This document shows positions 26,517 through 34,009 of a DNA stretch of 64,000 nt, one piece after another; positions within the stretch are counted from its first letter, which is position 1; every line of letters begins with the position of its first letter. The notes beneath the pieces are model-generated. The model searched no databases and had not been told where the DNA came from. It worked only from the letters and a program-made list of their open reading frames with translations. The stretch is from JBBDSU01 sp040904825 (GTDB lineage: Bacteria > Actinomycetota > Nitriliruptoria > Nitriliruptorales > Nitriliruptoraceae), in contig JBBDSU010000057.1 in assembly GCA_040904825.1 (NCBI GenBank), positions 1-64,000 on the forward strand. Reading direction: 5' to 3'. Position numbers and translations under genes: made by a program.

Positions 26517-27204
26517 TCTCGCGCGCCGACCGCAGTACCCGCAGGGCAACCGTGTCCGGTTCGGGCAGCCTGGCTGTAGGCGCCACGATGCCGACCGCAG
26601 CCACGGCCCTGCCTGTGTGATCGAAGACTGGTGCAGCCACTCCTGATGCACCGGGTTCGAGCTCGTCGCGTGTGTAGGCAACACCTCGCTGGCGCACTGG
26701 TTGCAGTTCGGCGACCCGCGCACCTTCCGGGAGGAACGCCAGGAGTGCTTTGCCATGGGCGGCGACACCGAGAGGGTGGCGGAACCCGACGCGGTAGTTG
26801 ATCTGGACAAATCGCTCGCCGGGTTCGATGACCTCTACCACCACGAGATCATCCCGGTCACGCACTGCCAGACACGCGGTTTCGCCTGTGTCGTCGGCCA
26901 GAGACCTCAGCGGCGGACCCGCCAACCGCCGCACCTCAAGCCCCTGCGCGGCACGCACACCGAGTTCAAGCACAGACAAGCCGAGTCGGTAGCGCCGCGT
27001 ATCCGGATCGCGTGTGACGAATCCTTCGTGCGCCAAAGTGTCCAACAGGCGGTACAGGACCGCACGGTCAAGTCCCGTCGCGTCCGCCAACCCTGACACC
27101 GTGGCGCCGTCTGACTGCCTGCCCAACGCCGTCAGCAGTGACAAGCCTCTCGCAAGCGTGCGAGAACCAGTGGCGCGTGATCCACGGGTCGTGCCGTCAG
27201 GCAT
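26476..27204 (-). CDS. IclR-family transcriptional regulator
   Basis: A 242-residue DNA-binding regulator. The N-terminal winged helix-turn-helix is TLARGLSLLTALGRQSDGAT followed by VSGLADATGLDRAVLYRLLD. The C-terminal effector domain shows LRSLADDTGETACLAVRD, PLGVAAHGKALLAFLP and GVAAPVFDHTGRAVAAVGI. IclR proteins bind small aromatic or carboxylic metabolites; the ligand here is not deducible. It is divergent from clpP (about 236 bases between starts) and its 3' end overlaps nadB, so neither tells the regulon. Confidence 0.93.
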   Translation of the reverse strand: MPDGTTRGSRATGSRTLARGLSLLTALGRQSDGATVSGLADATGLDRAVLYRLLDTLAHEGFVTRDPDTRRYRLGLSVLELGVRAAQGLEVRRLAGPPLRSLADDTGETACLAVRDRDDLVVVEVIEPGERFVQINYRVGFRHPLGVAAHGKALLAFLPEGARVAELQPVRQRGVAYTRDELEPGASGVAAPVFDHTGRAVAAVGIVAPTARLPEPDTVALRVLRSAREISERLGWRPRRQV

Positions 27205-27440
27205 TGACGATCCTCTCGTTCCTCGCCGCCCCGATAGTCATCGCACCTACGACCACCGCGCACGGGCCGCGCCGAGTGTGCTGCGCGACCAACGCACGGT
27301 CAAGCGCGAGTTGCGATCGACACGACGACTTGCCTGACGAAGCTCAGTCCACGGATGAGCGTCGACGACTCAATGTCACAGCCGGCCGAACACCCATCGC
27401 TACCATCACGGCGTCCACTCCCAGGTCAACGACAGGTCGT

Positions 27441-28013
27441 ATGGTGCCCGACGAGATCGAGAATCTGCTCGGTGGAACCCGCCGCGCGTTCGACAAGCTT
27501 TTCGAACAGCGGATCGTGTTCCTCAAGGGCCAACTGGACGATGAACTCACGGACCAGATTGTGGCGCAACTGCTGGCGCTGGATGCCGACGGCAACGACG
27601 ACATCACGATGTATGTGAACTCGCCCGGCGGCATCATCACGGGAATGTTCGCGATCTACGACACGATGCGGCTGCTGTCGAGCAAGGTCAACACTCGCTG
27701 CGTCGGACTCGCCGCTTCTGCCGGGGCTTTCTTGCTGGGCACTGGAACTGGCACACGCGGTTCGACGGAGAACGCCCGCATCATGATTCACCAGCCCATG
27801 GGCGGAACACAGGGCAGCGCCAAGGACATCGAGATCCAGGCCAAGAACATCGTGTGGATGCGTGAACGCATCAATGAGATCCTCGCAGGCCGCACCGGGC
27901 AGTCCGTCGAGAAGATCGCCCAAGACACCGACCGTGACTACTGGATGACCGCAGCCGAAGCAGTGACCTATGGCCTGATCGACGAGGTCATCGAACCTGG
28001 CCGTGGGAGCTGA
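27441..28013 (+). CDS. clpP: ATP-dependent Clp protease proteolytic subunit
   Basis: A 190-residue ClpP serine peptidase with the full catalytic triad: Ser93 (GLAASAGAFLL), His117 (IMIHQPMGG) and Asp162 (AQDTDRDYWM). Other signatures are NSPGGIITGMFAIYDTM and YGLIDEVIEP. I use the ATG at 27441, preceded by ACAGG; the frame is open to 27138 but the upstream part lacks ClpP homology. Actinobacteria usually have a clpP1-clpP2 tandem plus one or more extra copies. This gene stands alone and lacks a ClpX neighbour, so it may be an extra paralogue. Confidence 0.92.
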   Translation: MVPDEIENLLGGTRRAFDKLFEQRIVFLKGQLDDELTDQIVAQLLALDADGNDDITMYVNSPGGIITGMFAIYDTMRLLSSKVNTRCVGLAASAGAFLLGTGTGTRGSTENARIMIHQPMGGTQGSAKDIEIQAKNIVWMRERINEILAGRTGQSVEKIAQDTDRDYWMTAAEAVTYGLIDEVIEPGRGS

Positions 28014-28260
28014 ATCGAACCTAACGCCCTCAACGTGCGATCATGGGACCGGCCGCCGTTTGGATGGGCATGTCGAATCCGATGCTTGCGCCGCGCTTGA
28101 CACAACATTGATCCCGGTTGATCAATACTTCGACGCATGGGACTTCGAAGGCGGCGCACTCGTCGCCACTCATGCCGGGTCCGACGTGTTCCATCCTGCC
28201 ACCGGCTGACGATGTCACTGATCGCAGGTTCACCTTGAAGCCGCAACGGGAGAGGGCGCA

Positions 28261-28959
28261 ATGAGTGTTCGCACCGCACTGGTCACTGGAAGCGCGCAGG
28301 GCATTGGGCGCGCGACTGCTCACGCATTGGCTGATCACGGCCACCACGTCATCGGCCTTGACGTACGCGAGCAGGACGACGGGCCGATGGCCCGAACTGT
28401 GGTTGCCGATCTCGCCGACCACTCGAGTCTGGATCATCTCGTCGGTGAACTTGGACCGATCGACATTCTCGTCAACAACGCTGGACTGTTGATCGAAACT
28501 CCGCTGGAGTCAACAACCTTCGTCGAGTTCGAACGCATCATGACCGTCAACGTATGGGCCGCATTCGCGCTGGCGCGTGCTGCAAGTACCTCAATGCGCG
28601 AGCGGCAATGGGGCCGGATCATCAACATCGCCAGCATCGCCGCGCGTACAGGCTCAACCAGGCCAGCGATGGCATACGGCGCCTCCAAAGCAGCGCTCGT
28701 CGCGGTGACCAAGCATCTGGCAACGAATTTCGGGCCCTACGGCATTACCGTCAACGCGATTGCCCCCGGCGCGATCGACACGCCAATGTCACGTGGACAA
28801 GGTCTCGGTACCACGATGATGCCCCGAGAAGACATCCCACTGCGCCGTCATGCAGAGCCAGAGGAGGTTGCATCCGTGGTGGCGTTCCTCGCCTCCGAGG
28901 AAGCGAGTTTCGTCCACGGGACGACCATCGATGTCAACGGCGGCAAACTTATGGTGTGA
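28261..28959 (+). CDS. Short-chain dehydrogenase/reductase
   Basis: A 232-residue classical SDR oxidoreductase. Visible: cofactor motif TGSAQGIGRATA, NNAG (ILVNNAGLL), catalytic Ser in INIASIAAR, and Tyr-Lys in YGASKAALVAV, followed by NAIAPGAIDTPM and the C-terminal SFVHGTTIDVNGGKLMV. An aspartate after the second strand (GLDVRE) suggests NAD(H) rather than NADP(H). The substrate is not evident. It overlaps the convergent hydrolase gene by 11 bases at the 3' end. The 247 bases upstream of it (28014-28260) hold no gene I can support. Confidence 0.92.
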   Translation: MSVRTALVTGSAQGIGRATAHALADHGHHVIGLDVREQDDGPMARTVVADLADHSSLDHLVGELGPIDILVNNAGLLIETPLESTTFVEFERIMTVNVWAAFALARAASTSMRERQWGRIINIASIAARTGSTRPAMAYGASKAALVAVTKHLATNFGPYGITVNAIAPGAIDTPMSRGQGLGTTMMPREDIPLRRHAEPEEVASVVAFLASEEASFVHGTTIDVNGGKLMV

Positions 28960-30055
28960 GCAGGCGTCTCAAGCCGTTGGTCATGTCAGCGACCAATCGA
29001 CGACTGAGTGCAGCATGCGGCACTGCCGTGAAGAATCCGTGTGGCGCACCTGGATACAGATGGAGCTCGACGTCGACGCCGTCGCTGATCATGCGTGAGA
29101 CGAAATCAAGATTCTCGTCTACGAACAGGTCAAGCGTTCCGGTCGCCATGTACGTGGGCGCGAGTCCGCTGACGTCATCGGCACGGGCGGGTGCCGCATA
29201 TGGCGACACCCGTGATGTCCCTGCGGCGTCGCCGAGGTAGCACCGCCACGCAAACAGATTCTTGTCGCGATTCCACACACGAGGTTCGACGATCCGGTGG
29301 CTTGAACGTGTCACGTTGCGATCATCAAGCATCGGGTAGATCACGACGATCGCAGCCGGTTTGAACTCGTTCCCATTCTGATGGACGCTTGCGGTGCCAA
29401 GGCAGGCAGCATCAACGGCATGGTTGCCGGTGTTATGCGTCCGCGAAGCGTCCGCGAGGGCTTCAAGCGCCCCATCGATGCCATGATCCCGCAGCAGCAA
29501 TGCCAGTGCGAGAGCCGAACCGCCGCCCGAACTGGCACCCCCGATGGCAATTCGACCGACGTCGATATCCCATTGGCCAGCGTGACCGACAACCCACATC
29601 AATCCGGTTACTGCGTCGATCATCTCTGCTGGAAACGGATCATCGGGTGACGGCCGCCAGTCCACAGAGAACGCGTCGCATCCAACCTCAAGGCACCATT
29701 CTTGGAGCAGCGCATCGTCCTGATCGACAGAGCCGACCAGATGCCCGCCACCGTGGATCCAATACAGCCCCGGACGTGGACCATCGAGATCGCGCCGGTG
29801 ATACCCCCTGACAACAAGATCCGGCAGTGGATCTCGAACGACGACATGGTCGACGATCTCGACACGTTCGTCCGGGACGAAGGCATCGCGCCGCGCCTGA
29901 CGGTTGCGTGCCGTCAACGCCCGCCGGGTCGCACGGTCGGTGAAATCGTCGACAGGCCGTGCCGCAATTACCGACGCGATCTCGTGATCGATCCGGTTGA
30001 GGAACGTACTGCCCAAGCCGAAACCGTCATCGCACGGGTCCGGTAAAGGCGACAT
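28949..30055 (-). CDS. Alpha/beta hydrolase of the hormone-sensitive-lipase family
   Basis: A 368-residue esterase/lipase-type hydrolase. The oxyanion motif is HGGG (YWIHGGGHLVG), the nucleophile lies in GGASSGGGSALALAL, the acid in LDLFVDEN and the histidine in GAPHGFF. The family is usually 300-330 residues; here an extra stretch between the nucleophile helix and the next strand (about LEALADASRTHNTGNHAVD to VHQNGNEFKPAA) makes it longer. ATG 30055 follows a TTG at 30058. It is read after the NYN gene, 37 bases apart, possibly as one transcript. Natural substrate unknown. Confidence 0.9.
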   Translation of the reverse strand: MSPLPDPCDDGFGLGSTFLNRIDHEIASVIAARPVDDFTDRATRRALTARNRQARRDAFVPDERVEIVDHVVVRDPLPDLVVRGYHRRDLDGPRPGLYWIHGGGHLVGSVDQDDALLQEWCLEVGCDAFSVDWRPSPDDPFPAEMIDAVTGLMWVVGHAGQWDIDVGRIAIGGASSGGGSALALALLLRDHGIDGALEALADASRTHNTGNHAVDAACLGTASVHQNGNEFKPAAIVVIYPMLDDRNVTRSSHRIVEPRVWNRDKNLFAWRCYLGDAAGTSRVSPYAAPARADDVSGLAPTYMATGTLDLFVDENLDFVSRMISDGVDVELHLYPGAPHGFFTAVPHAALSRRLVADMTNGLRRLLTP

Positions 30056-30091
30056 CAAGCGCTGCGACTCCCTAGATGGCCACTGGTCAGA

Positions 30092-31219
30092 TCAGGACGC
30101 TTTGGCATCTTCAACGTAGAGGTAGTACTCCTCGTCTTCTTCTTCCCAGTCCATCTCGACGATGTCTTTGGTGACAGCCGCCTTGCAGAACTGCAGGAAG
30201 CCGGAGTACCCGAGGTTTTTCTCGGAGAAGTTGGGGTCCCGTTTGCGCAACTGATCTTTGAGACCAGACAGCGGCGGGTCCCCGCCAAGTTCCTTCATCA
30301 ACTCTGCGACGGTCGTGCGCAACAGCTGGAAAGCGGCATCTTCGTCTCGCGGCGCTGAAGGGAAATCGACCTCCGGATCCCCAGGTGCGGATCCATCCTG
30401 GAGGACCAAGACCTTCTGTTCCTCGAGATGGCGCAGCAGTTCTCGAAAACCTCGGAAGCCGTAGTCCTGTTCGGAAAACGTCGGATCCTTGCGTAGCAGC
30501 GCACGCTTGAGATTCGACGCTTGGATCGCTCCGGCTCCGCTCGACGACGACTGCAACCCTGACAGCGTGCGAGTGATCACACGTTCGAGCTTGCGCAGGT
30601 CCTGCTTCTGCGAAGAACTGCCCTCGTGGGAGGAATCCTTGGTTTTCTTCTCTCCGGAGGTTTGTGGAGCGGACGACTTCGACCGGCCTTTGGAGCCCGC
30701 CCTTCCTCCAGAACCCCGCCCCTTGGAGTCGCGGAGCGGAATGCCCTCGAGGCGGTCGTAGAACAAGAACTCGTCACACGCCGGCGGCAGCATCTGCGAC
30801 GTCGAGCCCTTGAGTCCTACGCCGATGACCCGTTTGTTCAATTCCCTGAGCTTGCTGACCAGCGGAGTGAAGTCCGAGTCTCCCGACACGATGACAAACG
30901 TCGAAACAAACCCTCGAGTCAGCGCGAGTTCCATCGCATCGACAGCCATCTGGATATCGGCCGCGTTCTTACGCACCGAATCGCTGCGCTGGGGAATCTC
31001 GATCAGTTCGACGTTCGCATCGACCATCTGCCGGCGATCATCACTAAACAAGTTCCAGTCAGCGTACGCTCGGCGGGTAATCAACCGTCCGCGATCAGCC
31101 AACGCATCCAACAGTGGACGCGGATCGAAGCGGTACCCAATATCGCGGGCGCCGATTGCCACGTTTTCGTGGTCGATGTAGAGCGCGAGGCGTTCTTCGT
31201 TCGAATCTGTGGTAGCCAT
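30092..31219 (-). CDS. NYN-domain protein with two OST-HTH/LOTUS domains
   Basis: A 375-residue protein. Residues 10-155 form a NYN/PIN-like domain (DUF88, LabA type): LYIDHENVAIGARD and VSGDSDFTPLVSKLRELNKR carry the acidic residues of a predicted ribonuclease site. A low-complexity linker rich in Ser, Gly and Lys follows (about 163-205). Then come two related domains, LKRALLRKDPTFSEQDYGF and LKDQLRKRDPNFSEKNLGY, each followed by FRGFRELLRHL / YSGFLQFCKAA; these match the OST-HTH/LOTUS fold, an RNA-binding domain. The architecture resembles animal MARF1 and predicts an RNA-processing or RNA-decay role, which is inference. The C-terminus is strongly acidic (EEEDEEYY). Confidence 0.9.
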   Translation of the reverse strand: MATTDSNEERLALYIDHENVAIGARDIGYRFDPRPLLDALADRGRLITRRAYADWNLFSDDRRQMVDANVELIEIPQRSDSVRKNAADIQMAVDAMELALTRGFVSTFVIVSGDSDFTPLVSKLRELNKRVIGVGLKGSTSQMLPPACDEFLFYDRLEGIPLRDSKGRGSGGRAGSKGRSKSSAPQTSGEKKTKDSSHEGSSSQKQDLRKLERVITRTLSGLQSSSSGAGAIQASNLKRALLRKDPTFSEQDYGFRGFRELLRHLEEQKVLVLQDGSAPGDPEVDFPSAPRDEDAAFQLLRTTVAELMKELGGDPPLSGLKDQLRKRDPNFSEKNLGYSGFLQFCKAAVTKDIVEMDWEEEDEEYYLYVEDAKAS

Positions 31220-31261
31220 AGCGCCACACTACTGCGTCGGCAAAGCCCCCGGAGTCAGCCT

Positions 31262-32605
31262 GTGCCATCAACGTCACCACGGCGCGACCGCGATGGATCG
31301 CCAGATCGACGGCCATCCGCGCTTGGCCCAACGGCGGCGCAAATTCGACGAGTCGGGCGTGCTGGCGTCAATCGTCTATCGGGATCAGTCCGGTCGCTGT
31401 TCGAAACTGGCGGCAGCGGATTCCGCAACCTTGCAGTCACCCACGCATTCAGCATGGCGACGGACACTTTGGTCGCCATTGGCCTAGCCGGCACTTTGTT
31501 CTTCTCAGTGCCATCGACAGAGGCCCGCAGCAACGTCGCCCTCTACCTCCTGCTCACCGTTGCACCCTTCGCCATCATCGGACCAACCCTTGGACGAATC
31601 CTGGACCGCACACCGGTCGCAACACGGGGCTTGCTCGTAGCGGCAGCGGTCGGGCGTGCACTGTTGGCGCTGACCTTGCTGGGCCGCACAACAACTTGGT
31701 GGTTATTCCCAGCCGCGTTCGGGCTGCTGGTGCTGTCACGAGTCCACACGATCACGCGCAACACGCTCCTTCCACTGTCCTTGGACGAACCTCGGGCGCT
31801 GGTGACAGCTAACGCACGTTTGGCCTGGATTGGCATGCTGGCAGGACTCTTGGCCGCTGGCTTCGGCGTTGCTACAACCGCAATAGCCGGCGTCGAAGGA
31901 CCTCTCGCGCTGGCAGTGTTGACGGCCGCGACTGCAGCGTGGCTCGGCCGGTCCCTTCCCGATCCTGATAGCGCCGACGTTCAGCGCGTCCATGGGCAGC
32001 ATCCTCGACTGTCGGTACCTAGGCGCGTTCATCTCGCTCAGTTGGCCACGGCCGGAGTCCGCACATTCAACGGATTCTTGTTGCTCCTGCTGGCGTTTGC
32101 GCTGCGAGACATTGACGCCGGGCTGCTTGATTTCGGCGCCTTGCTCGGGGCGGGAGCTGCCGGATACGCCATCGCGTCACGCATCGTGCCGCTGCTCGAA
32201 CGTCGCGTCCGCGAGGAACCAATGGTCGTCGGCGCGCTGTCCATCACCGCGGCGACAGCGTTCGCGGCGGGCCAATGGTTCGGCATGGCGGCCGCAGCCG
32301 CGACCGCCGGCATCGCAGGGTTTGCCTGGGGCGTCGCCAAACTTGCGTTTGACGGCCTGTTGCAGTCGACCGTCAACCCTGCTCGACGGGGGGCCGCCTT
32401 CACCCGCTCCGAGACGGTCTTTTCGATCGCATTTGTAGCCGGCGCAATACTTCCGACCACGTTCACCATCGATGCGGCGCTCGGCTTGGTGTTGACTGGC
32501 TTCGCAGCGCTGGCAGCACAGCTGGTGTACGTCGCTGCGCTGCTCGCCCCGCCGGGAGAACGACGACCTGACCGGCGAGTCAGGGAACCAAACCAGGACC
32601 TGTGA
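31262..32605 (+). CDS. MFS-type membrane transporter
   Basis: A 447-residue integral membrane protein with about 12 predicted helices, e.g. ATDTLVAIGLAGTLFF, YLLLTVAPFAIIGPTLG, LLAAGFGVATTAIAG and LGLVLTGFAALAAQLVYVA. LGRILDRTPVATRG is the loop between helices 2 and 3 typical of MFS. I start at GTG 31262, preceded by CGGAG with a seven-base gap; the frame stays open far upstream but that part lies over the divergent NYN gene. The first ATG (31454) would cut the first helix. The N-terminal 40 residues are basic and cytosolic. Substrate unknown. Confidence 0.85.
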   Translation: MPSTSPRRDRDGSPDRRPSALGPTAAQIRRVGRAGVNRLSGSVRSLFETGGSGFRNLAVTHAFSMATDTLVAIGLAGTLFFSVPSTEARSNVALYLLLTVAPFAIIGPTLGRILDRTPVATRGLLVAAAVGRALLALTLLGRTTTWWLFPAAFGLLVLSRVHTITRNTLLPLSLDEPRALVTANARLAWIGMLAGLLAAGFGVATTAIAGVEGPLALAVLTAATAAWLGRSLPDPDSADVQRVHGQHPRLSVPRRVHLAQLATAGVRTFNGFLLLLLAFALRDIDAGLLDFGALLGAGAAGYAIASRIVPLLERRVREEPMVVGALSITAATAFAAGQWFGMAAAAATAGIAGFAWGVAKLAFDGLLQSTVNPARRGAAFTRSETVFSIAFVAGAILPTTFTIDAALGLVLTGFAALAAQLVYVAALLAPPGERRPDRRVREPNQDL

Positions 32606-32635
32606 CTTCAGCAACCATGCCAGTGACGTTGCGGA

Positions 32636-33199
32636 TCACCAGTGGCCAAGCATCTCATCCCATTGGCCAGCGGTCAGGTTGGCTGGCATCAACGCTCCGT
32701 CGGCATCAATGACGGGCACTCCACCAACGCCGCGCTGGCGGGCAGCAACCATCCGCCGACGAACAAGTTGATGCCGCGTGGTGTCGGACAATGCGACGTG
32801 GACCTGCTCGTCCAGCATCCCAGACTCTCGAGCCAGTTCGACAAGGACACTCGGATCACCTAGGTCTTCGCCGTCGCTCCAGTAGGCACGGATGGCTCGC
32901 TGTCGCCATTCCATTCCGCTGCCGATCTCCTCGGCGAGGTCGCCGATGACGTGGGCAGCCGTGGTTGCCGGCCGGATGGTTGGAGGGCATACCTCCAGTC
33001 CTATCGACACCGCATCATCACGCCATCTGTCAATCTCTTCGCGTTGATCGAGCGTCACCGGCACCGACACGTCGAGGCCAAGCGTGTCGAACCCGCCGAA
33101 GTCGATCTCTCGCCCCCGATTGCGCACGAGCGCGCCATGGGCATGCAGCACTGCCACCACGGCCGGGAGCGAGGGATAGTCGAAATAGAGGACGCGCAT
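32636..33199 (-). CDS. DsbA-family thioredoxin-fold protein without the CxxC motif
   Basis: A 187-residue protein of the DsbA/FrnE/HCCA-isomerase-like thioredoxin fold. The N-terminal strand VLYFDYPSLPAVVAVLHAH is where the family has a redox or mycothiol-reactive cysteine motif; here the residues are PSLP, so there is no cysteine. The helical insertion (RQRAIRAYWSDGEDLGDPSV) and the cis-proline motif GVGGVPVID near the end are typical. It may be an isomerase-like or degenerate member; I can assign no reaction. Convergent with the MFS gene, 30 bases apart. The 264 bases to its right carry a DosR-box-like site. Confidence 0.8.
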   Translation of the reverse strand: MRVLYFDYPSLPAVVAVLHAHGALVRNRGREIDFGGFDTLGLDVSVPVTLDQREEIDRWRDDAVSIGLEVCPPTIRPATTAAHVIGDLAEEIGSGMEWRQRAIRAYWSDGEDLGDPSVLVELARESGMLDEQVHVALSDTTRHQLVRRRMVAARQRGVGGVPVIDADGALMPANLTAGQWDEMLGHW

Positions 33200-33340
33200 T
33201 CCCCGACCCTATCGGCGAAATTTCGATCACAGCGTGTCCTCAGCCGGCTCCTACTGCTATGTGCGACGACGATCGCCGGTCATTTGTCTCCCTCCCCTTC
33301 TCTGATTCGTTCGTTGGAAGGCTCGAAGGCCCTCAAGATG

Positions 33341-33355
33341 GGGACTCCTGACCCT
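33341..33355. promoter_or_regulatory. DosR-box-like site upstream of SRPBCC-like gene
   Basis: GGGACTCCTGACCCT agrees at 12 of 15 positions (counting N) with the mycobacterial DosR/DevR box GGGACTTTNGGCCCT. It lies 109 bases before the TTG start at 33464, next to a DosS/DosR gene pair. Functional use is inferred from sequence match and position. Confidence 0.5.
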
Positions 33356-33463
33356 GATGGCCCGCACCAACGAGCCGTACGGTCCTTACCTGCCAGACAA
33401 CCATGCGGTAAACGCCTGACCGTGAGCATCCAACATGAGTGCGACAGTCGACAGGAGGCATCC

Positions 33464-34009
33464 TTGAATAGGATCGTGCGAGCCTTCTGCCCCGTTGCGG
33501 GATCCCCGCAACATGTTGAGCACGCGTTCCTGATGGAGCCCCGACGCTGGGTGCCGTCGGCCGGCTCCCAAGGCAGCGAAGCTCAGCTTGACGATGGCTT
33601 GCAGGTCGTCGTCCGCGCCGGCGCGTTATCACGGCATGTACGCCTAGGGATGGGCAAGCCGTGGCGCAACGGATCCACCATTTGGCGGAGCCTTCAGTGG
33701 GATCCGGTGGCCGGGGACGGTGCGGCTACCACCATCGACCGCTGGTTGCCGTCACTCGACGGTGAACTCGGCCTCAACCGGCGGCGGCCAAGCGATCAAC
33801 TGACTCTCGTGCTTGATGCCCGCTATCTGCCTCCTGGCGGCTCGCTGGGTTCTGCGATCGATACCGCGGTACTTGGGCGGCTGGCGCAGACAACGGTCGA
33901 GCGCTTTCTCGTCAACATCGCTGCTCGTCTCACAGCCGAGTCAATGCTGGTCAACCCGAGCGATCTCGGTGAAGCTAGTACTACCCCGTCTACATCCCGC
34001 TGTGGTTGA
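33464..34009 (+). CDS. SRPBCC-like protein, probably in the DosR-type regulon
   Basis: A 181-residue protein. The start is a TTG with a perfect AGGAGG five bases upstream; the frame is open to 32951 but the upstream part shows no coding sense. The pattern (RIVRAFCPVAGSPQHVEHAF, PRRWVPSAG, then LTLVLDARYLPPGGSLGSAI and TTVERFLVNIAARL) resembles START/SRPBCC-like proteins of actinobacteria that bind hydrophobic ligands; this is a fold-level guess. Its 3' end overlaps the convergent sensor kinase by 20 bases. A DosR-box-like site upstream suggests induction by the neighbouring regulator. Confidence 0.7.
   Translation: MNRIVRAFCPVAGSPQHVEHAFLMEPRRWVPSAGSQGSEAQLDDGLQVVVRAGALSRHVRLGMGKPWRNGSTIWRSLQWDPVAGDGAATTIDRWLPSLDGELGLNRRRPSDQLTLVLDARYLPPGGSLGSAIDTAVLGRLAQTTVERFLVNIAARLTAESMLVNPSDLGEASTTPSTSRCG

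Noticed and set aside
28003..28209. Possible 68-residue GTG-started gene overlapping the end of clpP
   Set aside because: No ribosome site, no recognisable motif, and the 5' part has poor codon quality; only the last 35 residues look coding-like. Left out as unsupported.
30626..31261. Long upstream extension of the MFS gene frame
   Set aside because: It lies over the NYN gene in antisense and has no transporter homology; the GTG at 31262 with a good ribosome site explains the real start.
32951..33463. Upstream extension of the SRPBCC-like gene
   Set aside because: Mostly antisense to the DsbA-like gene or in its promoter; TTG 33464 has a perfect AGGAGG.
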